The position numbers and the translations under genes are program-made. From NCBI GenBank assembly GCA_900553215.1, contig USCJ01000091.1, forward strand, positions 1 to 6,010: a stretch of 6,010 nt of DNA, given 5' to 3'. The notes below the pieces were generated by a model. It was given only the letters and a program-made list of their open reading frames with translations, was not told where the DNA came from and did no database searches. Below are positions 1 to 5,598 of this stretch, in pieces; position 1 is the first letter of the stretch, and each line of letters begins with the position of its first letter. Source of the stretch: an uncultured Collinsella sp. Its GTDB lineage: Bacteria; Actinomycetota; Coriobacteriia; Coriobacteriales; Coriobacteriaceae.

Positions 1-78
1 CCAAAGACCGGCGTTCGCCCTGCTTGTTACGGATGAGACAAAACATCCGGCCGCAGCTCTTTCATGCATTGTTACCGC

Positions 79-87
79 TATCATGGT
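79..87 (+). promoter_or_regulatory. Candidate -10 element TATCATGGT upstream of the permease gene
   Basis: TATCATGGT lies about 40 bases before the permease start. Nearly the same string occurs before the mechanosensitive channel gene (1947-1955) and, as TACCATGGT, before the ParB-like/BMP gene (2799-2807). TATCAT is a plausible -10 hexamer. No good -35 box is visible 16-18 bases upstream. The call rests on recurrence and position only. Confidence 0.3.
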
Positions 88-110
88 GACTCACGTGTCC
101 ACCCTATCCT

Positions 111-116
111 AGGAGG
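111..116 (+). promoter_or_regulatory. Ribosome binding site of the permease gene
   Basis: AGGAGG is a full match to the anti-Shine-Dalgarno complement and lies 8 bases before the ATG at 125. It favours that start over the ATG at 118, which is only one base away from the site and in a different frame. Confidence 0.8.
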
Positions 117-124
117 TATGAAGC

Positions 125-1048
125 ATGCTCATTGCATTGCAGGGCGCCATTTCGCAGGGCGTCCTCTGGGGCATTATGGTGCTTGGCGTGTTTATCACGT
201 TCCGCTTGCTCGACATCCCCGATATGACCTGCGACGGCAGCTTTGCCCTCGGCGGCTGTGTCTGCGCCGTACTCATCGTCAACAATAACGTCGACCCGCT
301 GCTCGCCGTGCTTGCCGGCATGTGCGCCGGTGCCATCGCCGGTGCCGTCACGGGCATCCTGACCACCGTCTTTGAGATCCCCGCAATCCTTGCCGGAATC
401 CTAACGCAGATCAGCCTGTGGTCCATCAACCTGCGCATCATGGGCAAGTCCAACACGCCCATCCTCGCCAAGGGCACCATCTTCTCGTCCGTCAGCAACA
501 TGACCGGCCTGCCGCAGTCCACTGTTGCCATTATCCTAGGCATCGTGCTGGCCGTGGCCATCGTCGCCATCCTGTACTGGTTCTTTGGCACCGAGATCGG
601 CTCGGCACTGCGTGCCACCGGCAACAACGAGTACATGATCCGCGCCCTGGGCGTTAACACCAACACCACCAAAATGATCGCCCTCGTGCTCTCCAACGCC
701 CTCATTGGCCTTTCGGGTGCGCTCATCTGCCAGAGCCAGAAGTATGCCGACATTGGCATGGGCACCGGCGCCATCGTTATCGGTCTTGCCGCCATCGTCA
801 TCGGCGAGGTGCTCGGCCGCCTGCTGCCCGGCGGTCTCACGCAGTTCTCCGTCCGTCTGGCCTCCGCCGTCTTTGGCTCCGTGGTGTACTTCCTCATCCG
901 CGCCATCGTGCTGCAGCTGGGCATGGACGCCAACGACATGAAACTGCTCTCTGCTGTGATTGTCGCCGTGGCCCTGTGCGTGCCCGTGGTTTGGGAGCGC
1001 TATAAGCTCCGCAGCTCCTACACGAAGGGAGATGAGGCAGATGCTTAA
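125..1048 (+). CDS. ABC transporter permease, TrpY-like (COG4120, BPD_transp_2 fold)
   Basis: This is the integral-membrane subunit of an ABC transporter, 307 residues long, which is normal for the family. It is strongly hydrophobic, with about eight predicted membrane segments starting near residues 7-27, 38-80, 130-152, 184-235 and 273-292. The N-terminal FRLLDIPDMTCDGSFALGG and the downstream SINLRIMGKSNTP and ADIGMGTGAIVIGLA stretches are characteristic of the permeases paired with COG1101 ATPases, whose studied members include the streptococcal tryptophan transporter TrpXYZ. GSALRATGNNEYMIRALGV at residues 159-177 matches the cytoplasmic coupling loop of BPD_transp_2 permeases. It overlaps the ATPase gene by 8 bases, so the two are probably co-translated. 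The substrate is not evident from this subunit: tryptophan is one possibility, and other amino acids or small molecules are equally open. Confidence 0.92.
   Translation: MLIALQGAISQGVLWGIMVLGVFITFRLLDIPDMTCDGSFALGGCVCAVLIVNNNVDPLLAVLAGMCAGAIAGAVTGILTTVFEIPAILAGILTQISLWSINLRIMGKSNTPILAKGTIFSSVSNMTGLPQSTVAIILGIVLAVAIVAILYWFFGTEIGSALRATGNNEYMIRALGVNTNTTKMIALVLSNALIGLSGALICQSQKYADIGMGTGAIVIGLAAIVIGEVLGRLLPGGLTQFSVRLASAVFGSVVYFLIRAIVLQLGMDANDMKLLSAVIVAVALCVPVVWERYKLRSSYTKGDEADA
1027..1031 (+). promoter_or_regulatory. Ribosome binding site deciding the ATPase start
   Basis: GGGAG inside the end of the permease gene is 9 bases before the ATG at 1041. The in-frame ATG at 1032 directly abuts this site, and a TTG at 960 lies far upstream inside the permease gene. 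The 1041 start gives the family-typical beginning MLKLSHVKKTF. Confidence 0.65.
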
Positions 1049-1835
1049 GCTCTCGCACGTCAAGAAGACCTTTAACAAGGGCACCGTCACCGAGAAGCGC
1101 GCGCTCACCGGCGTCGACCTTACCCTCAACGACGGCGACTTTGTAACTGTGATCGGCGGCAACGGCGCCGGCAAATCCACGCTGCTCAACATGATTGCCG
1201 GCGTATATCCGCTCGATTCGGGCGTTATCGAGCTCGACGGCACCGACATCTCGCGCCTGAGCGAGTCGCAGCGCGCCAAGTACCTGGGCCGCGTGTTCCA
1301 GGATCCCATGCGCGGCACCGCAGCCGACATGCAGATTGCCGAGAACTTGGCCCTCGCCAAGCGTCGCGGCCAGCGTCGCGGCCTTTCGTGGGGCGTCACC
1401 AAGGCCGAGAAGGACGAGTACGTTGAGTTGCTCAAGCGCCTGGACCTTGGCCTGGACACGCGCCTCAACGCCAAGGTCGGCCTGCTTTCGGGTGGCCAGC
1501 GCCAGGCACTCACGCTGCTCATGGCCACGCTCACCAAGCCGCGCTTGCTGCTGCTCGACGAGCACACCGCGGCACTCGACCCCAAGACCGCCTCTAAGGT
1601 GCTCAATCTGACCGAGGAGATTGTCGACGAGAACCACCTGACCACGCTCATGGTCACGCACAACATGAATGACGCCATCCGTCTGGGTAACCGTCTGATC
1701 ATGATGCACGAGGGCCATGTGATTTACGATGTGGCCGGCGACGAGAAAAAGTCGCTCACCGTCGCCGACCTGCTCCAAAAGTTCGAGGAGGTCTCGGGCG
1801 GCGAGCTCGCCAACGACCGCATGCTGCTGAGCTAA
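1041..1835 (+). CDS. ABC transporter ATP-binding protein (COG1101 type)
   Basis: This cytoplasmic ATPase subunit of 264 residues should power the upstream permease. All nucleotide-binding motifs are intact: Walker A GGNGAGKST at residues 39-47, Q-loop Gln87 in VFQDP, signature LSGGQ at 149-153, Walker B RLLLLDE at 168-174, D-loop ALD at 178-180 and the switch histidine His207. After Walker B the sequence reads DEHTAALDP rather than the common DEPTSALD, a hallmark I associate with COG1101 ATPases that partner TrpY-like permeases. The gene starts inside the last codons of the permease (8-base overlap, ATGCTTAA), indicating one transcript and probable translational coupling. No substrate-binding protein follows. 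Two hairpins end the unit. A start at 1032 (three extra residues) is less likely because of ribosome-binding-site spacing. Confidence 0.95.
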   Translation: MLKLSHVKKTFNKGTVTEKRALTGVDLTLNDGDFVTVIGGNGAGKSTLLNMIAGVYPLDSGVIELDGTDISRLSESQRAKYLGRVFQDPMRGTAADMQIAENLALAKRRGQRRGLSWGVTKAEKDEYVELLKRLDLGLDTRLNAKVGLLSGGQRQALTLLMATLTKPRLLLLDEHTAALDPKTASKVLNLTEEIVDENHLTTLMVTHNMNDAIRLGNRLIMMHEGHVIYDVAGDEKKSLTVADLLQKFEEVSGGELANDRMLLS

Positions 1836-1842
1836 CGACCTA

Positions 1843-1885
1843 GAAAACCACCACAAAGGGGACAGGCACCTTTGTGGTGGTTTTC
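1843..1885 (+). repeat. Dispersed hairpin repeat, copy 1 (perfect 17-bp stem)
   Basis: GAAAACCACCACAAAGG (1843-1859) pairs perfectly with its reverse complement at 1869-1885 around the 9-base loop GGACAGGCA (1860-1868). It begins 7 bases after the ATPase stop codon and ends in TTTTC, so it can act as a weak intrinsic terminator. The same stem and loop recur at 2750-2788 and, with the loop reverse-complemented, at 5467-5503, so this is a dispersed repeat and not a single-use terminator. Confidence 0.85.
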
Positions 1886-1908
1886 GTTAACCCTTATATC
1901 GAGCGCAG

Positions 1909-1940
1909 AAGCCCGTCCAATGTGATCGGACGGGCTTTTT
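1909..1940 (+). terminator. Rho-independent terminator after the ABC transporter cassette
   Basis: AAGCCCGTCC (1909-1918) pairs with GGACGGGCTT (1928-1937) across a 9-base loop, and the right arm runs into five Ts at 1936-1940. This GC-rich 10-bp stem with a U-tract is a classic intrinsic terminator. It lies about 75 bases after the ATPase stop and just before the channel gene, separating the two units. Confidence 0.85.
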
Positions 1941-1946
1941 GGTGGG

Positions 1947-1955
1947 TATCATGGT
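1947..1955 (+). promoter_or_regulatory. Candidate -10 element TATCATGGT upstream of the channel gene
   Basis: It sits between the terminator and the channel gene, 30 bases before the ATG at 1983. It is identical to the 9-mer before the permease gene and one base different from that before the ParB-like/BMP gene. A promoter is expected here because the preceding terminator isolates the gene. No convincing -35 box is seen. Confidence 0.35.
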
Positions 1956-1967
1956 TGGACGATCATG

Positions 1968-1973
1968 AGGAGG
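1968..1973 (+). promoter_or_regulatory. Ribosome binding site deciding the channel start
   Basis: AGGAGG lies 9 bases before the ATG at 1983. The in-frame ATG at 1965 overlaps this site and would have no ribosome binding site of its own in position, so 1983 is preferred. Confidence 0.75.
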
Positions 1974-1982
1974 TTTCCCTAC

Positions 1983-2750
1983 ATGGAATTGTTTGAGCCA
2001 ATTCTTCATTTCTTTGCACAACGATGGGTTCACAACATCATCTGGGCAGGTATCTTGGCTATCGGCACCGCCGTTGCCGCCAAGGTCGCGTCCAAGACCC
2101 TGCGCCACCTGCTTAACCGCGACGATAACCCACTCCCTTCATCCAGCATCTTCATCAACATCGCGCGCGCCGTCATATGGACGATCGGCGGCAGCTTTAT
2201 CCTCGACAACTGCTTTGGCGTTAACGCAAACGCCCTCGTCGCCGCTCTTGGCGTCGGCGGCATCGCCATCTCGCTCGGCTTTCAGGACACGCTTTCAAAC
2301 CTCATCGGCGGCATGCAGGTGACGTTTATGGGCATTATCAAACCCGGCGACAATATCGAGGTCGGCGGCGTGTCGGGCGTGGTCCAAGATATCACCTGGC
2401 GCCATACGACCATCGAAGATGCCTGCGGGCAGACCATCATCATCCCCAACTCCAACATCTCCAAGAACACACTCGTGCATTTGATGCCCTTTGGGCGCGT
2501 GGCCGTCCCCGTCGCGGTCAAGGACACGTCCAAGTGGGCTTCACTGGACGCGCTGGCAGATGAGCTCACCAACGCCACCAAGGCCGCTGTGCTTCCCATC
2601 TCGGGCTTTGACAAGGAGCCGTACGTGCTCTTTAGCGAGATCGGCGACTTTGGCGTCAAGGGCAAAATCATCTTCATCGTCAGTGACGACAGCACCACTT
2701 TCACGGCAGCCGACGCCTGTATCCGCGCCATCGCCCCCATCATCGCCTAA
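1983..2750 (+). CDS. MscS-family mechanosensitive ion channel
   Basis: This is a small inner-membrane channel expected to open under membrane tension and release solutes on osmotic downshock. It has 255 residues from the chosen start, a little shorter than E. coli MscS. Membrane segments are visible at about residues 17-37 and 57-78, followed by the Gly/Ala-rich pore helix at about 82-110. The core ALGVGGIAISLGFQDTLSNL and the following IKPGDNIEVGGVSGVVQDI and TIIIPNSNI are diagnostic of the MS_channel domain (pore-lining helix, then the beta domain). The remaining C-terminal part fits the alpha/beta cytoplasmic vestibule. It stands alone between the upstream terminator and a repeat hairpin that overlaps its stop codon. 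It may be transcribed from its own promoter near 1947. Family assignment is secure; conductance class and ion preference cannot be read from sequence. Confidence 0.95.
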   Translation: MELFEPILHFFAQRWVHNIIWAGILAIGTAVAAKVASKTLRHLLNRDDNPLPSSSIFINIARAVIWTIGGSFILDNCFGVNANALVAALGVGGIAISLGFQDTLSNLIGGMQVTFMGIIKPGDNIEVGGVSGVVQDITWRHTTIEDACGQTIIIPNSNISKNTLVHLMPFGRVAVPVAVKDTSKWASLDALADELTNATKAAVLPISGFDKEPYVLFSEIGDFGVKGKIIFIVSDDSTTFTAADACIRAIAPIIA

Positions 2751-2788
2751 AACCACCGCAAAGGGGACAGGCACCTTTCTGGTGGTTT
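2750..2788 (+). repeat. Dispersed hairpin repeat, copy 2, overlapping the channel stop codon
   Basis: The left arm 2750-2764 pairs with 2774-2788 with one C-C mismatch (2759/2779) and one G-T wobble (2758/2780). The loop 2765-2773 is GGACAGGCA, identical to copy 1. The left arm starts on the last base of the channel TAA stop. The right arm ends in only three Ts, so terminator activity is uncertain. Confidence 0.8.
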
Positions 2789-2795
2789 CGCATCG

Positions 2796-2807
2796 TGGTA
2801 CCATGGT
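2796..2807 (+). promoter_or_regulatory. Candidate extended -10 promoter element upstream of the ParB-like/BMP gene
   Basis: TGG followed by TACCAT fits an extended -10 (TGn plus a TATAAT-like hexamer at 2799-2804). TACCATGGT matches at eight of nine positions the motif before the permease and channel genes. It is 40 bases before the ATG at 2845. The upstream hairpin leaves no room for a clear -35 box. Confidence 0.35.
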
Positions 2808-2829
2808 TCATATCGTTGTTTAAACGACT

Positions 2830-2836
2830 AAGGGAG
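2830..2836 (+). promoter_or_regulatory. Ribosome binding site of the ParB-like/BMP gene
   Basis: AAGGGAG lies 8 bases before the ATG at 2845, supporting that start. Confidence 0.7.
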
Positions 2837-2844
2837 TAGACACC

Positions 2845-4761
2845 ATGGAAGAGGCCTATCGTCAAGCACGCAAGCGCGGCGAGCAGGGACGCCGTCGCGC
2901 CATCAGCCAAAGCGAGCACCCGTACCTTACGGACCTCGACAGCTTGGTTGCCCAGCTCCCCTTAGGTCAGCGAGAGAGCGTCGGCCTGCGGGATATTCCG
3001 CTCGAAATGGTCGTCGGCACGGTTACCAAGGGCCGTCAGTCTGCCTTTTCGTGCAACTTTATGCCCCTGTTGCCATTTAGCACCGAGTTCGCCCGCAAGT
3101 GGTCCAACCTCTACGACATCCAGGTGACCGAGGGCTATCGCGACCCCATCATCGTCACCGAGTTCATGCATCGGTTCTACGTCCAAGAGGGCAACAAGCG
3201 CGTCAGCGTCCTCAAATTCCTGGACGCCCCGACGGTTTCGGCCAAGGTCACCCGCCTCTACCCCGGAAAATGGGATTCCGTCGAAAGCCGCCTCTATGGC
3301 GAGTTCTGCGCGTTTTGGCGCGTCTGCCCCCTATACGAGATCGAGTTCTCGCGTGAGGGAAGCTACGAAACGCTCGCCAAGATGCTCGGTCAGAACCTTA
3401 TCGAAAAATGGCCGCAGAAAAAGGTCGACTACCTGCGCCACACCTTCCTGCTCTTTAAGCGCGCCTACCTGCGCGCCGGCGGCGACCATCTGGACATTAC
3501 ACCCGCCGACGCTATGCTCGTCTACCTCAATGTGTACAACCAGGACCGCCTGCTGGATACGCCGACGGATATCGTCGTAAACCGCCTGTGCAAGATTTGG
3601 CGCGAGTTGGTCATTGCCGGCAAAAGTGATGAGGAGAAGGTCGATCTTGTCGAGGCACCGAGTGTCGATGAGGAAGAGGCGCCCGCCAAGTCCACCTCCG
3701 GCGTGCTCAACTTCTTTATGGGCAAGACCGTCTACTCGGCGGCCAACCCCCTGCGCATCGCCTTTATCCATGAGTTCCCCTGTGCGACGTCGAGCTGGGA
3801 CAGCCTGCACGACCAAGGGCGTCAGTATCTCGATGAGCACTTTGGCGGTATCGTGCACACCGAGGCGTTCGAGGACTGTCACAATCCGGATGTGTTCTAC
3901 GCCGCCGTGGAAACGGCTGTCAAACATGGAGCTAACGTCATCTTCTCGACCTCGCACCGCCTGATGGAATACACGCTCAGAGCTGCCGTTGAGTATCCAC
4001 AGGTGCGGTTCCTTAACTGCTCTATCGGCCTTCCCCACCAAAGCGTCCGTTCGTACTTTGGCAAGATGTACGAGGCCAAGTTCCTCCTGGGCGCCCTTGC
4101 CGCCAGTATGGCGGACAACCACCGTATCGGCTACCACGCGTCGGTCTTCGCCTCGGGCGCACTCAGCGAGATCAACGCCTTTGCGATTGGCGCCTCGCTG
4201 CTCGACCCCCGTGCGCAAATTATCCTGACCTGGGGTGATGTGCCCGCTGGAGGTCTCGCCGAGGCCATGTGCCGCGAAGGCGTGAGCGTCATGACCGGCG
4301 CCGACATGTCCAAGTCTCTGGAAGACCCCACCGCCTACGGACTCCACCGCCTAGTCGACGGCAAAGTCGCCGGCATCGCCATGCCCGTATGGAACTGGGG
4401 CCGTTACTACGAACTTATCGTTCGCAGCCTTCTGCACGGCACGTGGGACGAGACCAGCGACGACAACCAAGTGCGCGCCGTCAACTACTGGTACGGCATG
4501 AGCTCCGGCGTTATCGACATCCGTTACGCTCCGGGCCTACCCTACCAGACGCGCAAACTCGTGCAGTTGCTCCGCAACGGCATTGTCGAGGGCTCCATCA
4601 ACCCCTTTGGCGGCGAGCTCCACAGCCAGAACGGCGTGGTGCAGATCGAGGGCTTTCCCCCGCTGCCGAGCACGCAAATTGTCGAGATGGACTGGCTGGC
4701 CGACAACGTGGTGGGCACGATACCGCAGCCCAACGATGAGCCGAAAGTCCGCGCCCTATGA
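2845..4761 (+). CDS. ParB-like N-terminal region fused to BMP/Med-type ligand-binding domain
   Basis: This 638-residue protein appears to have three parts. Residues about 50-150 include GRQSAFSCNFMPLL, then DPIIVTEFMHRFYVQEGNKR (EGNKR at 115-119) and VSVLKFLDAPTVSAKV. This strand-GxxxR-helix-strand layout resembles the ParB/sulfiredoxin core, where ParB has GERR. A helical region follows to about 258, then an acidic linker (about 259-285). From about 303 (PLRIAFIHEF, later HDQGRQYLDEHFGG) to about 600 it resembles the BmpA/Med/PnrA periplasmic-binding fold, whose members often bind nucleosides. Unlike BMP lipoproteins it begins with a charged Arg-rich segment, with no signal peptide, lipobox or membrane helix, so it is probably cytoplasmic and may be a ligand-sensing regulator. 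Such proteins are often annotated only as BMP-family substrate-binding proteins. Its TGA overlaps the next ATG. Domain calls are from motif reading; ligand and any DNA or CTP binding are unknown. Confidence 0.85.
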   Translation: MEEAYRQARKRGEQGRRRAISQSEHPYLTDLDSLVAQLPLGQRESVGLRDIPLEMVVGTVTKGRQSAFSCNFMPLLPFSTEFARKWSNLYDIQVTEGYRDPIIVTEFMHRFYVQEGNKRVSVLKFLDAPTVSAKVTRLYPGKWDSVESRLYGEFCAFWRVCPLYEIEFSREGSYETLAKMLGQNLIEKWPQKKVDYLRHTFLLFKRAYLRAGGDHLDITPADAMLVYLNVYNQDRLLDTPTDIVVNRLCKIWRELVIAGKSDEEKVDLVEAPSVDEEEAPAKSTSGVLNFFMGKTVYSAANPLRIAFIHEFPCATSSWDSLHDQGRQYLDEHFGGIVHTEAFEDCHNPDVFYAAVETAVKHGANVIFSTSHRLMEYTLRAAVEYPQVRFLNCSIGLPHQSVRSYFGKMYEAKFLLGALAASMADNHRIGYHASVFASGALSEINAFAIGASLLDPRAQIILTWGDVPAGGLAEAMCREGVSVMTGADMSKSLEDPTAYGLHRLVDGKVAGIAMPVWNWGRYYELIVRSLLHGTWDETSDDNQVRAVNYWYGMSSGVIDIRYAPGLPYQTRKLVQLLRNGIVEGSINPFGGELHSQNGVVQIEGFPPLPSTQIVEMDWLADNVVGTIPQPNDEPKVRAL

Positions 4762-5468
4762 AGATCCTTGCCATAGCCGATACCGAAGAACGATGCCTTT
4801 GGGAGTGCTTTCGCAAGGAACGCTTTGAGGGTGTCGACCTGATTTTGTCCGCCGGCGATCTGGACCCGGACTATCTTGAGTTTTTGGTCACCGTCATCAA
4901 CAAACCGCTCATCTACGTTCGCGGCAACCACGACGACCGCTACGCACGTCATGCACCGGGCGGATGTATCTGCGTGGAAGACAGCGTGTACACGTACCGA
5001 GGGATTCGCATTGCGGGCCTTGGCGGGTCCATGCGTTATCGCGACGGCGCCAACATGTACACCGAACGCGAGATGTCCAAGCGCATGCGTAAGCTGTCGC
5101 GTAAGGTTAGGATGGTCGGCGGGTGCGACATTCTTCTTACCCATGCACCCGCCGCCGGTATGGGTGATCTGGATGATCTGCCGCATCGAGGGTTTGAGTG
5201 CTTTAACACGGCGCTTGAGTCCTGGGGGGCCGACTACATGGTGCATGGGCATGTACACCAAAGCTACGGTTACGCTTTTCAGCGCGAGCGGCAGCATGTG
5301 TGTGGAACGACGATCATCAACGCCTGCGGCTATACGCAGTTTGAGCTCGACCAGACGCGCTACCCCATCCGTGGCTGGCAGGCAGCCTGGCTCAACTCGC
5401 AAACCATGCGCCGCGAGCTCAAGCGCCACGAGGCCATCGAGTCCTCAACCGCCAGAACACCCTGGTAA
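4758..5468 (+). CDS. Calcineurin-like metallophosphoesterase
   Basis: This cytoplasmic two-metal phosphoesterase of 236 residues is a typical size for a single Metallophos domain. The metal-binding blocks appear in order: Asp8 (ADTEE), GDLD at 33-36, GNHD at 56-59, His129 in LLTHAP and HGHVH at 163-167. Block I usually reads DxH; here it is D8-T9-E10, so one metal-ligand histidine is replaced by Glu. I recall similar proteins with D-x-E-E in Clostridia, so this is probably a subfamily trait and not damage. GLGGSMRY (87-94) and AHxG-like PHRGFECFN (142-150) also look subfamily-specific. The ATG overlaps the TGA of the ParB-like/BMP gene (ATGA), implying coupled translation and a shared role. 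The substrate is unknown: cyclic nucleotides, nucleotides or phosphodiesters are possible from the fold. The stop codon overlaps the third repeat hairpin. Confidence 0.9.
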   Translation: MKILAIADTEERCLWECFRKERFEGVDLILSAGDLDPDYLEFLVTVINKPLIYVRGNHDDRYARHAPGGCICVEDSVYTYRGIRIAGLGGSMRYRDGANMYTEREMSKRMRKLSRKVRMVGGCDILLTHAPAAGMGDLDDLPHRGFECFNTALESWGADYMVHGHVHQSYGYAFQRERQHVCGTTIINACGYTQFELDQTRYPIRGWQAAWLNSQTMRRELKRHEAIESSTARTPW

Positions 5469-5503
5469 CCACCACAAAGGTGCCTGTCCCCTTCGTGTTG
5501 GTT
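5467..5503 (-). repeat. Dispersed hairpin repeat, copy 3, inverted, overlapping the phosphoesterase stop codon
   Basis: AACCACCACAAAGG (5467-5480) pairs with 5490-5503 with two mismatches (A-C at 5476/5494 and C-T at 5472/5498). The loop 5481-5489 is TGCCTGTCC, the exact reverse complement of the loop in copies 1 and 2, so this copy is in the opposite orientation. It starts on the last two bases of the TAA stop at 5466-5468 and is followed by TT then GCCCC. Confidence 0.8.
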
Positions 5504-5518
5504 TTGCCCCGAGACAGC

Positions 5519-5558
5519 AAGAAACCCGGTCCTGCATGAGGCGGAACCGGGTTTCTTT
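5519..5558. terminator. Probable bidirectional terminator between convergent genes
   Basis: AAGAAACCCGGT (5519-5530) pairs with ACCGGGTTTCTT (5546-5557). Two further C-G pairs inside become possible with one A bulged out. On the plus strand the stem ends in TTTCTTT. On the minus strand the opposite arm ends in TTTCTT. It therefore can end both the phosphoesterase transcript and the convergent rplA transcript. Confidence 0.85.
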
Positions 5559-5581
5559 AGCAATGCTTGCTTTGCTCAGAC

Positions 5582-5598
5582 AGTAACTAGCAGTTACT
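5582..5598 (-). repeat. Small perfect inverted repeat spanning the rplA stop codon
   Basis: AGTAACT (5582-5588) and AGTTACT (5592-5598) are perfect reverse complements separated by AGC, and the rplA stop (TAA, 5594-5596 on the minus strand) lies in one arm. It has no following T-run, so it is not a terminator by itself. Function is unknown and it may be chance. Confidence 0.45.

Larger units (their letters stand above)
1..124. other. Leader region without a supportable gene
   Basis: No coding region can be supported here. One plus-strand frame is open from base 2 to a TAG at 110-112, but its codon use (an AGA, mixed third positions) differs from the neighbouring genes and its residues match nothing I recognise, so it is not called as the tail of an upstream gene. 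A 6-bp hairpin (CGGATG at 30-35 with CATCCG at 44-49, 8-base loop) lacks a following T-run, so it is not called a terminator. In transporters of this type a substrate-binding protein gene often precedes the permease. If one exists here it ends before or near base 1. Confidence 0.5.

Noticed and set aside
2..112. Possible 3' tail of an upstream gene
   Set aside because: The frame is open to a TAG, but codon use is unlike the neighbours and no family residues can be recognised in so short a stretch.
64..288. Short plus-strand frame at the window start
   Set aside because: It overlaps the permease gene in another frame, is His/Arg-rich and unlike any known protein, and has no ribosome binding site.
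960..1040. Upstream TTG start (960) for the ATPase
   Set aside because: It would add 27 residues read from inside the permease gene in another frame; the ribosome binding site and the family-typical N-terminus support 1041.
109..1856. Long minus-strand open frames (109-939, 536-1702, 894-1856) opposite the ABC transporter genes
   Set aside because: They are antisense to two genes with clear family motifs, their residues show no recognisable domain, and long antisense frames are expected from the strong third-position GC bias.
1872..1900. Promoter-like pair TTGTGG / TATATC with a 17-base gap
   Set aside because: It lies inside the repeat hairpin and directly before a strong terminator, so transcription from it would stop at once.
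3331..4347. A 338-codon minus-strand open frame opposite the ParB-like/BMP gene
   Set aside because: It is antisense to a well-supported gene, has no recognisable domain, and lacks a sensible start context or neighbour.
4542..5429. A 295-codon minus-strand open frame opposite the phosphoesterase gene
   Set aside because: It spans the overlap of two real plus-strand genes and shows no family features; it is a codon-bias shadow.
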